Assembly (NCBI GenBank): GCA_019419455.1
Contig: DXZW01000048.1
Coordinates: 1-64,000 of the forward strand
DNA from: Collinsella sp.
GTDB taxonomy: Bacteria; Actinomycetota; Coriobacteriia; Coriobacteriales; Coriobacteriaceae
Length of the DNA stretch: 64,000 nt
Direction of reading: 5' to 3'
Shown: positions 7,582-15,250 of the stretch, in pieces
Position numbering within the stretch: the first letter of the stretch is position 1
Layout: each line of letters opens with the position of its first letter
Made by a program: the position numbers and the translations under genes
The notes under the pieces: generated by a model
Database searches by the model: none
The model's input: the letters and a program-made list of their open reading frames with translations, nothing else
Told to the model about the DNA's origin: nothing

Positions 7582-10008
7582 ATGAATAAGATCTTCGACA
7601 ACAAGCAGGAATTTACCGAGCTCTATCGCGATGCCGTCATGAGCATCAGCGGCAAGAGCGTCGAGGCCGCGAGCGACCTCGACCGCTTTAACGCCCTGGC
7701 CAAGCTCGTGGCCGAGAAGGCCCGCACCGTTGCCACCAAGAGCGACGCCCGCGCCACCGCCGAGGGCAAGAAGCGCGTGTACTACTTCTCGATCGAGTTT
7801 TTGATCGGCCGTCTGCTGGACAACTACCTGCTCAACTTTGGCGTGCGCGACATGGTCGCCGAGGCGCTCGACGACATGGGCTTCGACCTGTCCGTCATCG
7901 AGAACCAGGAGCCCGATCCGGCGCTGGGCAACGGCGGCCTGGGCCGTCTGGCCGCGTGCTTCCTGGATTCCATGGCAGCCGAGGGCATTGCCGGCTACGG
8001 CAACGGCATGCGCTACCGCTACGGCCTGTTTAAGCAGGAAATCGTTAACGGCAGCCAGGTCGAGGCCACCGACGAGTGGCTCACCCACGGTTATCCCTGG
8101 GAGGTCCGCCGTCAGGACAAGGCCGTGACCATCAAGTTTGGTGGCCACGTCGAGGGCTTTGAGGAGAACGGCCGCACGTTCTACCGCACGGTGGACACGC
8201 AGGACATCCTGGCCGTCCCCTATGACATCCCCGTGGTGGGCTATGCCGGCGAGACCGTCAACAAGCTGCGCGTCTGGGCCGCCGAGCCGGTCGAGGAGCA
8301 CTTTGACCTGGAGGCCTTCAACCGCGGCGACTATGCCCTGGCCGACGCCGAGCGCGCCGAGGCCGAGGCCATCAGCGCTATCCTCTATCCTAACGACGCC
8401 GGCGAGCACGGCCGCCTGCTGCGCCTGAAGCAGGAGTACCTGTTTGTTTCCGCCGGTATCTACAGCCTGCTCGATACCTTTGAGAAGGAGCACGGCGAGA
8501 ACTGGGAGCTGCTGCCGCAGTTTGTTGCCATCCATACCAACGACACCCACCCCGCCATGTGCGGCCCCGAGCTCATGCGCATCCTCATCGACGAGAAGAA
8601 GCTCGAGTGGGATGACGCCTGGAACATCGTGACGCAGGTCGTGAGCTACACCAACCACACCATCCTGCCCGAGGCTCTGGAGAAATGGCCCATCGGCACG
8701 TTCTCCAAGCTCCTTCCCCGCGTGTACCAGATCATCGACGAGATCAGCCGTCGTTGGCACGAGTCGTTTGACACCACGCAGGAGGGCTGGCAGGAGCGTC
8801 TGCGCCAGACCGCCATTCTGTGGGACGGCGAGATTCGCATGGCCAACCTGTCCGTGATCTGCAGCCACAGCGTCAACGGCGTGGCCAAGATTCACTCCGA
8901 CATCATCAAGAACATCGTGCTCAAGGACTTCTATGCCTTAACGCCCGAGAAGTTCAACAACAAGACCAACGGCATCTCGCACCGTCGCTTCTTTGCCGAG
9001 GCCAACCCCACCTACGCCAAGCTCGTTACCGAGGCCATTGGCGACGGCTGGCTCAAGGACGCCTTTGAGCTGGAGAAGCTTAAAGAGTTCCAGAACGACA
9101 CCGAGTTCCTGAAGGCCGTGGGTGCCTCCAAGCGCACCAACAAGGAGCGCTTGGCCGCCTACGTTAAGGCCGAGACCGGTCTGGTCATTGACCCCAACAC
9201 CGTCTTTGATGTTCAGGTTAAGCGCTTCCATGCCTACAAGCGCCAGCTTATGAACATCATGAAGGTGATGGACATCTACAACCGTCGCATCGCCGATCCC
9301 AATTTCCACGTGACGCCGACGACCTTCATCTTTAGCGGCAAGGCTGCCTCGAGCTACACCTTCGCCAAGGAGACCATCCGCCTCATTAACTCCGTGGCCG
9401 ACGTCATCAACAACGACGCCCGCGTCAACGAGGTCATGAAGGTCTGCTTTATCCCCAACTTCCGCGTAAGCAACGCCCAGCTCATCTACCCCGCTGCCGA
9501 GATCTCGGAGCAGATCTCCACGGCCGGCAAGGAGGCCTCGGGTACGTCTAACATGAAGCTCATGATGAACGGCGCCATTACGCTGGGCACCCTCGACGGC
9601 GCCAACATCGAGATCGCCGACCTGGCTGGCCGCGAGAACGAGGCCATCTTTGGCCTGACCGCTCCCGAGGTCGAGCAGCTTTGGGCATCCAACAGCTACT
9701 TTGCGTGGGATACCCTCAACGGCGACCGCGAGCGTCTGGGCCGAGTGATGGACGAGCTCAAGGACAACACCTTTGCGGGTCTTTCGGGCAACTTCGAGAG
9801 CATCTACAACGAGCTCATGAACAACAACGACCCCGACCTGGTCATGGCCGATTTCCGCAGCTACGTGGATGCATGGGAGAAGCTCACCGGCAGCTACGGC
9901 GACCAGGAGACCTGGAACCGCAAGGCGCTGCTCAACACCGCCTCCTCCGGCTGGTTCTCGAGCGACCGCACCATTCGCGAGTACCGCGACGAGATCTGGC
10001 ACGCGTAA
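7582..10008 (+). CDS. glgP: Glycogen/maltodextrin phosphorylase, 808 aa
   Basis: A PLP-dependent phosphorylase that releases glucose-1-phosphate from the non-reducing ends of alpha-1,4-glucans. It is full length for GT35. Motifs include PDPALGNGGLGRLAACFLDS near residue 113, HTNDTHPAM near 315 and VQVKRFHAYKRQLMN near 545. The PLP-lysine region EASGTSNMKLMMNGAITLG is near residues 652-670. There is no allosteric N-terminal extension of the animal type. A good ribosome site (GGGGAAAGGAACGT) precedes the ATG. The 94-base gap after glgB contains two small hairpins but no clear terminator, so co-expression with glgB is plausible. It supplies the catabolic arm of the same cluster. Confidence 0.95.
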   Translation: MNKIFDNKQEFTELYRDAVMSISGKSVEAASDLDRFNALAKLVAEKARTVATKSDARATAEGKKRVYYFSIEFLIGRLLDNYLLNFGVRDMVAEALDDMGFDLSVIENQEPDPALGNGGLGRLAACFLDSMAAEGIAGYGNGMRYRYGLFKQEIVNGSQVEATDEWLTHGYPWEVRRQDKAVTIKFGGHVEGFEENGRTFYRTVDTQDILAVPYDIPVVGYAGETVNKLRVWAAEPVEEHFDLEAFNRGDYALADAERAEAEAISAILYPNDAGEHGRLLRLKQEYLFVSAGIYSLLDTFEKEHGENWELLPQFVAIHTNDTHPAMCGPELMRILIDEKKLEWDDAWNIVTQVVSYTNHTILPEALEKWPIGTFSKLLPRVYQIIDEISRRWHESFDTTQEGWQERLRQTAILWDGEIRMANLSVICSHSVNGVAKIHSDIIKNIVLKDFYALTPEKFNNKTNGISHRRFFAEANPTYAKLVTEAIGDGWLKDAFELEKLKEFQNDTEFLKAVGASKRTNKERLAAYVKAETGLVIDPNTVFDVQVKRFHAYKRQLMNIMKVMDIYNRRIADPNFHVTPTTFIFSGKAASSYTFAKETIRLINSVADVINNDARVNEVMKVCFIPNFRVSNAQLIYPAAEISEQISTAGKEASGTSNMKLMMNGAITLGTLDGANIEIADLAGRENEAIFGLTAPEVEQLWASNSYFAWDTLNGDRERLGRVMDELKDNTFAGLSGNFESIYNELMNNNDPDLVMADFRSYVDAWEKLTGSYGDQETWNRKALLNTASSGWFSSDRTIREYRDEIWHA

Positions 10009-10045
10009 AGGCGCGTGAGCTCCCTTATGCCAGCACGGCATTACT

Positions 10046-10076
10046 CGACGGGCGCGACCGAGCGCCGCGCCCGTCG
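10046..10076 (+). terminator. GC-rich hairpin between glgP and glgC
   Basis: CGACGGGCGCG pairs with CGCGCCCGTCG. Only a weak T-rich stretch (GGGTTTAAG) follows, so it may act as a partial terminator or 3'-end stabiliser that sets glgP and glgC levels apart. Confidence 0.45.
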
Positions 10077-10116
10077 CTAATGGGTTTAAGAACATCGATG
10101 ACAGAAGGAGAAATCG

Positions 10117-11265
10117 ATGAGTAAGAAAGAATGCATCGCGATGCTCCTCGCAGGAGGACAGGGCAGCCGATTGGGGGCACTCACCCAAAAGATCGCTAAG
10201 CCGGCGGTTAGCTTTGGTGGTAAGTTCCGCATTATCGACTTTTCGCTGTCCAACTGCTCTAACTCGGGCATCGATACGGTGGGCGTTCTGACGCAGTACC
10301 GTCCCTACCTGCTGCATGCCTACGTGGGCTCCGGCGAGGCTTGGGATCTGGACAGCCGTGACGGCGGCGTGTCGATCCTGCCGCCGTACGAGACGCAGAC
10401 CGGTGGCGCCTGGTATGCGGGCACGGCCGACGCCATTACGCAGAACCTCGACTACATCAAGGCCAACGACCCCAAGTACGTGCTGATTCTTTCGGGCGAC
10501 CATCTGTATCGCATGGACTACCGCAAGATGCTCAAGACGCACATTGAGAACAACGCCGACCTCACGGTGAGCGTTATGCCCGTGCCGTGGGAGGAGGCCA
10601 GCCGCTTTGGCATCCTGACCACCGACCCCGAGGACGGCCGCATCACCAAGTTTACCGAGAAGCCCGAGAAGCCCGATTCGAACCTCGCGTCCATGGGCAT
10701 CTACATCTTCTCGGCCGACGTCCTGATCGAGGCGCTCGAAGAGGACGCTCTGGACCAGCGCTCGAGCCACGACTTTGGCAAGGACATCATCCCCAAGTTG
10801 CTCGGCGAGGGCAAGCGCCTGTACAGCTACGAGTTCCACGGCTTTTGGAAGGACGTCGGCACCATCGCCAGCTTCCACGAGACCTCGATGGACCTGCTGG
10901 GCAACAACCCCGAGTTCGACCTGTTTGATAAGAACTTCCCCATCATGTCCAACATCACCACGCGTCCGCCGCACTACATTGGTCCGGACGGCCGCCTGGA
11001 CGACTGCCTGGTCTCCAACGGCTGCAAGATCTACGGCACCGCTCGCCACTCGATCCTTTCGACCGATGTCATCATCGAGGAGCGCGCCGTGGTCGAGGAC
11101 TCCGTGCTGCTGCCGGGTGCGCACGTTAAGAGCGGCGCGCACATCTGCCGCGCAATTTTGGGCGAGAACTCCACGGTCGAAGAGGGCGTGAAGCTCGGCT
11201 CTGTCGATACCACCAAGGATACGGCCGTCGTTGGAAATGACGTCGTTATCGGGAAGGGGGAATGA
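10117..11265 (+). CDS. glgC: Glucose-1-phosphate adenylyltransferase, catalytic subunit, 382 aa
   Basis: Makes ADP-glucose from ATP and glucose-1-phosphate, the committed step of bacterial glycogen synthesis. The N-terminal Rossmann-like domain has LAGGQGSRLGALT and KPAVSFGGKFRIIDF, then YAGTADAI, SGDHLYRMDY and the substrate-binding FTEKPEKP. The C-terminal left-handed beta-helix is visible as hexapeptide repeats after residue 290. The ATG follows AGAAGGAGAAATCG. It ends 4 bases before glgD, and together they should form the mixed GlgC/GlgD enzyme known from other Gram-positives. Confidence 0.95.
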   Translation: MSKKECIAMLLAGGQGSRLGALTQKIAKPAVSFGGKFRIIDFSLSNCSNSGIDTVGVLTQYRPYLLHAYVGSGEAWDLDSRDGGVSILPPYETQTGGAWYAGTADAITQNLDYIKANDPKYVLILSGDHLYRMDYRKMLKTHIENNADLTVSVMPVPWEEASRFGILTTDPEDGRITKFTEKPEKPDSNLASMGIYIFSADVLIEALEEDALDQRSSHDFGKDIIPKLLGEGKRLYSYEFHGFWKDVGTIASFHETSMDLLGNNPEFDLFDKNFPIMSNITTRPPHYIGPDGRLDDCLVSNGCKIYGTARHSILSTDVIIEERAVVEDSVLLPGAHVKSGAHICRAILGENSTVEEGVKLGSVDTTKDTAVVGNDVVIGKGE

Positions 11266-11269
11266 TCCG

Positions 11270-12397
11270 ATGATCAATCGCAAGGCCATCGGTTATATCA
11301 CCGCTAACTACTCTTCGACCTACGGCAGCGTGCTGCTCAAGGACCGCCCCATCGCGTCCGTTCCGTTTTTGGGCCGCTACCGCCTGATCGACTTCCCGCT
11401 GTCCAACATGATGAATGCCGGCATTAAGACCGTCGGCGTCGTCATGCCGGGCAACTACCGCTCGCTGATCGACCACGTGGGCTCGGGCAAGGACTGGGGT
11501 CTGGACCGCAAGAAGGGCGGCCTGTTCATGGTGCCCGGCAACGCGTATGGCACCACCAAGGGCGGTATGCGCTTCCTGCTGCGCGACATCATCTCCAACA
11601 AGACGCTGTTCCAGCGCTCGGATAAGCCCTATGTCGTGATGATGGGCACCAACATCATCTTTAACATGGACCTCAACACCATCATCGACGCGCACGAGAA
11701 CTCCGGTGCCCAGATGACCGTGGTGTACTGCAAGGCAACGCGCAACGTCGATGACGAGACCAAGCTGCAGATCAACGAGAACGGCCGCCTGACGGGCGTG
11801 AGCGCCGGCGTCGTGTACGGCGATAACGCCTCTATGGACTGCTGCATCGTCAACCGCGAGACGCTGCTCGAGATTATCGACCACTACCAGGCCGCCGACT
11901 ATCTGGACCTGCTCGAGGCACTCCAGGGCGACTTTGGCAACATCGACGTGTGCAGCTACGAGTACAAGGGCGAGGTCGTGGGCGTGTTTAGCGAGAAGTC
12001 GCTGTATCGCCGCAGCATGGACCTGCTCGACCAGACCGTGGCCGACCAGCTCTTCGATCCCGAGCGCCCGATCCTGACCAAGGCTCACGACGTGCCGCCT
12101 TCGCGCTATGCGACCGGCAGCCACGCGTGCAACTCGATCATCTCGGCCGGCTGCATCATCAAGGGCACCGTGCGCAATTCGATCCTGTCGCGCGGCGTCG
12201 TGGTCGAGGAAGGCGCATCGGTGACCAACTCGATCATCAACCAGAGCTGCATCATCAAGAGCGGCGCACGCGTCGAGAACGCCATTCTGGACAAGAACAA
12301 CGTGGTCCCCACCAACACCGAGCTTCGCGGCACGCCCGAGAACATCCTGGTGCTGGGCAAGGCTCCGTTAACTTCCGACACCACCATCGTACGTTAA
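11270..12397 (+). CDS. glgD: ADP-glucose pyrophosphorylase regulatory-type subunit, 375 aa
   Basis: A GlgC paralogue. It keeps the fold (FLGRYRLIDFPLSNMMNAGI; the beta-helix with NSIISAGCIIKGTVRNSILS), but its N-terminus reads GYITANYSSTYGSVLLKDRP, without the GGQGSRL phosphate loop of GlgC. In GlgD proteins this is known to leave little or no activity on its own while modulating GlgC. The start at MINRKAIG is chosen because AAGGGGG lies 8 bases upstream and it follows the glgC stop by 4 bases; an in-frame ATG inside glgC is rejected. Confidence 0.9.
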   Translation: MINRKAIGYITANYSSTYGSVLLKDRPIASVPFLGRYRLIDFPLSNMMNAGIKTVGVVMPGNYRSLIDHVGSGKDWGLDRKKGGLFMVPGNAYGTTKGGMRFLLRDIISNKTLFQRSDKPYVVMMGTNIIFNMDLNTIIDAHENSGAQMTVVYCKATRNVDDETKLQINENGRLTGVSAGVVYGDNASMDCCIVNRETLLEIIDHYQAADYLDLLEALQGDFGNIDVCSYEYKGEVVGVFSEKSLYRRSMDLLDQTVADQLFDPERPILTKAHDVPPSRYATGSHACNSIISAGCIIKGTVRNSILSRGVVVEEGASVTNSIINQSCIIKSGARVENAILDKNNVVPTNTELRGTPENILVLGKAPLTSDTTIVR

Positions 12398-12428
12398 CGT
12401 TGGCACCGCAACATCGCTCGTAACATGT

Positions 12429-12464
12429 AGAATAGCCGCCCGGTTAGCGCCAGGCGGCTATTCT
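12429..12464 (+). promoter_or_regulatory. Strong hairpin between glgD and glgA
   Basis: AGAATAGCCGCC pairs perfectly with GGCGGCTATTCT across a 12-base loop, 24 bases before the glgA start. No U-run follows, so it is more likely a processing or translation-modulating structure than a full terminator. Confidence 0.45.
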
Positions 12465-12487
12465 CGAATTGCAACATGGGAGACAAT

Positions 12488-14821
12488 ATGGCAGATTCCA
12501 GCAAAAAGATGCAGATCGTGTTTGCCTCGGCCGAGTGCGCACCGTTTGTAAAGACCGGTGGCCTGGGCGACGTGGCGGGCTCGCTGCCCGCGGCGCTTGT
12601 GCGCGCCGGCGCCGAAGTCATCGTGATGGTGCCCAAGTACGCCACCATCAAGGACGAGTACAAGGCGCAGATGGAGCACTTCTCCGACTTTTACGTGAGC
12701 CTGGGCTGGCGCAACGAGTACTGCGGTCTCGAGAAGCTCGAGCACGACGGCGTCACCTATATGTTCATCGACAACGAGCGCTACTTTGCGCGCGACTATC
12801 CGTACGGCTTCTTTGATGACGGCGAGCGCTTTGCGTTCTTCTCCAAGGCCATCACCGAGAGTCTGCAGCACCTGCCGGCCGGTTTTGAGTGCGACATCCT
12901 GCACTGCAACGACTGGCAGACGGCACTGGCGCCCGTGTTCTTGCGCGAGTTCTACCAGGGCCTGCCGCTGTACGACCGCGTCAAGACCGTGTTCTCGATC
13001 CACAACGTGGCGTTCCAGGGCCAGTTTAGCGACACCGTGATGGAGGACATCCTGGGCGTGGCGCATATTCCGGCGGCCGCCTCGCAGCTGCGTTGCGACG
13101 CCTGCAGCATCAACTACATGCTGGGCGCGCTGCGCTATGCCGATGCCATCACCACGGTGAGCCCCACCTATGCCAACGAGATCCAGACGCCCGAATTTGG
13201 CGAGGGCCTGGACGGTGTGCTGCGCGAGCGCTCCTATGCGCTGCAGGGCATTTTGAATGGCATCGACGTGGCAGGCTTTGACCCGGCGACCGACAAGCGC
13301 ATTGCTGCCAACTACACCGTCGAGGACCGTTCCGGCAAGGCCGTGTGCAAGGCCAAGCTGCAGGAAGAGCTGGGGCTCGAGGTTCGCGACGACCGCCCGC
13401 TCATGGTGATGGTCACGCGCCTGACGCGCCAAAAGGGCATGGACCTGGTCATGTACGCGCTCGACCGCATTCTGGCCGGCGGCGTGCAGGTGGCGGTGCT
13501 GGGCACCGGCGACCGCGACTACGAGGACGGCCTGCGCTACTTCCAGGACAAGTACCCCGGCACCATGGCCGCGCGCATCGAGTTTGATCCGGCGCTGTCG
13601 CAGCGCATGTATGCTGCCGCCGACATGTTCCTGATGCCTTCGAAGTTTGAGCCCTGCGGCTTGTCGCAGATCATTGCCATGCGCTACGGCACCCTGCCTA
13701 TCGTACGCGAGACCGGTGGTCTGAAGGACACGGTGATTCCGTATAACGAGTTTACCGGCGAGGGCACGGGCTTCTCGTTTAGTAACTTTAACGGCGACGA
13801 GATGGGCGACGCCGTGTTCCGCGCGGCACGCCTGTTCTGGGACAACCGCGATGCCTGGAACCAGCTGGTAACGCAGGCCATGAGCCAGGACTTTAGCTGG
13901 ACGCGCTCGGCCGACAAGTATCTGGACCTGTACTTCTTTATGCATCCGGAGATTGAGAGGCCGGCGGCTGATGTTGACGAGCCTGAGGCTGTTGCTGAGC
14001 CGGTGGCCGCTGAGGAGCCCAAGGTCGAAGAGAAGCCGGTTGAGGCTGAGCCAGCAAAGGCCGAGCCTGAGGTAAAGGTCGAGGTTGCTCCTGAGGCAGA
14101 GTCTGAGGTGAAGCCCGCTGCGAAGCCTGCGGCAAAGAAGACCACGGCTCGTAAGACGACGGCTAAGAAGGCCACTGCGACCACGAAGGCCGCTGCGAGC
14201 AAGACCACCGCTGCGAAGAAGACGACCACGCGCAAGCGCACCACCGCAGCAGCCAAGAAGGCCGCCGAAACCGAGACTGCTCCCGAGGTAAAAGCTGAGG
14301 CCGCCGCTGAGGCTAAGCCTGCGGCAAAGGCACCGGCCAAGACCGCTGCGAAGAAGACGACCGCGACCGCCAAGAAAGCAACAGCAGCCAAGGAGACCAC
14401 GGCAACGAAGTCGACGACTACGAAGGCCGCTACGACGAAGGCCGCCGCGAAGACGACCCCGAAGGCAGCCGCAAAGCCGGCCGCCAAAGTCGAGGAGGCG
14501 CCCGCTGAGTCTAAGGCTGAGGAAGCTGTCGAGGCTAAGCCGGCCGCCAAGACCACCACGCGCAAGCGCACTACGACGACGGCCAAAAAGGCCACGACCA
14601 AGGCCGCTGCTCCCAAGGCAGAGGCTAAGGCCGAGGACAAGCCCGCAGTAAAGGCCGAGCCGACTCCGAAGGCCGCTGAGGTCAAGACCGCTCCGAAGGC
14701 TACGGCAAAGACCGAGCCCGCCAAGGAGGCCTCGGTCTCCCCCGCCGCTCCGGCCGAGGAAAAGGCTCCCACCAAGAAGACCTCCGTCCGCCAGGCAACG
14801 GCCGCCCGCAAGCGCCGCTAA
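12488..14821 (+). CDS. glgA: Glycogen synthase with a roughly 290-residue histone-H1-like tail, 777 aa
   Basis: A GT5 ADP-glucose-dependent glycogen synthase. The first 485 or so residues are a normal GlgA: FVKTGGLGDVAGSLP near residue 20, HCNDWQTAL near 137, VTRLTRQKGMDLV near 310 and PSKFEPCGLSQI near 380. From about 13950 the protein continues far beyond the family's usual 470-490 residues. First comes an acidic Glu/Pro/Ala stretch, then blocks such as KKTTARKTTAKKATATTKAA, alternating with acidic EAKPA-type spacers and ending RQATAARKRR. This looks like histone H1 or HU tails and is expected to be disordered. The second in-frame ATG (12488) is chosen because GGGAG precedes it by 5 bases; ATG 12476 is possible. 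Confidence 0.93.
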   Translation: MADSSKKMQIVFASAECAPFVKTGGLGDVAGSLPAALVRAGAEVIVMVPKYATIKDEYKAQMEHFSDFYVSLGWRNEYCGLEKLEHDGVTYMFIDNERYFARDYPYGFFDDGERFAFFSKAITESLQHLPAGFECDILHCNDWQTALAPVFLREFYQGLPLYDRVKTVFSIHNVAFQGQFSDTVMEDILGVAHIPAAASQLRCDACSINYMLGALRYADAITTVSPTYANEIQTPEFGEGLDGVLRERSYALQGILNGIDVAGFDPATDKRIAANYTVEDRSGKAVCKAKLQEELGLEVRDDRPLMVMVTRLTRQKGMDLVMYALDRILAGGVQVAVLGTGDRDYEDGLRYFQDKYPGTMAARIEFDPALSQRMYAAADMFLMPSKFEPCGLSQIIAMRYGTLPIVRETGGLKDTVIPYNEFTGEGTGFSFSNFNGDEMGDAVFRAARLFWDNRDAWNQLVTQAMSQDFSWTRSADKYLDLYFFMHPEIERPAADVDEPEAVAEPVAAEEPKVEEKPVEAEPAKAEPEVKVEVAPEAESEVKPAAKPAAKKTTARKTTAKKATATTKAAASKTTAAKKTTTRKRTTAAAKKAAETETAPEVKAEAAAEAKPAAKAPAKTAAKKTTATAKKATAAKETTATKSTTTKAATTKAAAKTTPKAAAKPAAKVEEAPAESKAEEAVEAKPAAKTTTRKRTTTTAKKATTKAAAPKAEAKAEDKPAVKAEPTPKAAEVKTAPKATAKTEPAKEASVSPAAPAEEKAPTKKTSVRQATAARKRR

Positions 14822-14853
14822 TCCTGACGATTAAAACTTAATCCTCAACGCAA

Positions 14854-14884
14854 AAGAGGGCGCCCCAAGCAGGCGCCCTCTTCT
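14854..14884 (+). terminator. Intrinsic terminator after glgA
   Basis: AAGAGGGCGCC, a 7-base loop, then GGCGCCCTCTT, followed by CTTGGTT. It ends the glgB-glgA group. Confidence 0.8.
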
Positions 14885-14911
14885 TGGTTGAACTTCGCAT
14901 TAAAAAGAGGG

Positions 14912-15045
14912 CCGGTTTACTACGACAAAATGGCTCCGGCCGACCACAACGAGCAATCTACAAAAATGGCAACGCTTCTACCTGCGGTTTTAATATCACC
15001 AAAATGACTATGGTTGAGATTATTCAATTTATCGTAGTAAACCGG
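14912..15045. repeat. 134-bp inverted repeat upstream of the GH13-GH77 gene
   Basis: Terminal arms of 18 bases (14912-14929, starting CCGGTTTACTACGA, and 15028-15045) match in 17 of 18 positions in inverted orientation and enclose about 98 bases. The centre has no frame and no obvious pairing. Together with the terminator and the TGGTAAAAC site it fills most of the 429-base gap after glgA. Confidence 0.6.
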
Positions 15046-15109
15046 GGTACTTCTGGTTGTCTACAAATAGTATCGGTATGTACGTTTTCGAATGCCGCGA
15101 TAATTTGGA

Positions 15110-15118
15110 TGGTAAAAC
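15110..15118. promoter_or_regulatory. Fourth copy of the TGGTAAAAC motif
   Basis: Identical to the 9-mer that occurs three times in the glgB upstream region. It lies 133 bases before the GH13-GH77 start and about 65 bases before a possible -10 box TATACT at 15184-15189. Confidence 0.4.
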
Positions 15119-15250
15119 GATTTTCTAGGACAACCGTTCGCCGATAACGAGCGGCTGTAGTTTATACAACTAAAGTGCAACGATATACTTAAGTCCTGTG
15201 CGTTAAGCCCATGGCCCGTTGGCCATGACTGTATAGAACTGGACCGTACT

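Noticed and set aside
8938..11289. A 783-codon open frame antisense to glgP and glgC, crossing the gap between them
   Set aside because: Same antisense-bias effect; it crosses the intergenic hairpin and the glgC ribosome site and shows no recognisable domain.
12458..13945. A 495-codon open frame antisense to glgA
   Set aside because: No motifs, and composition mirrors glgA codons; judged a shadow.
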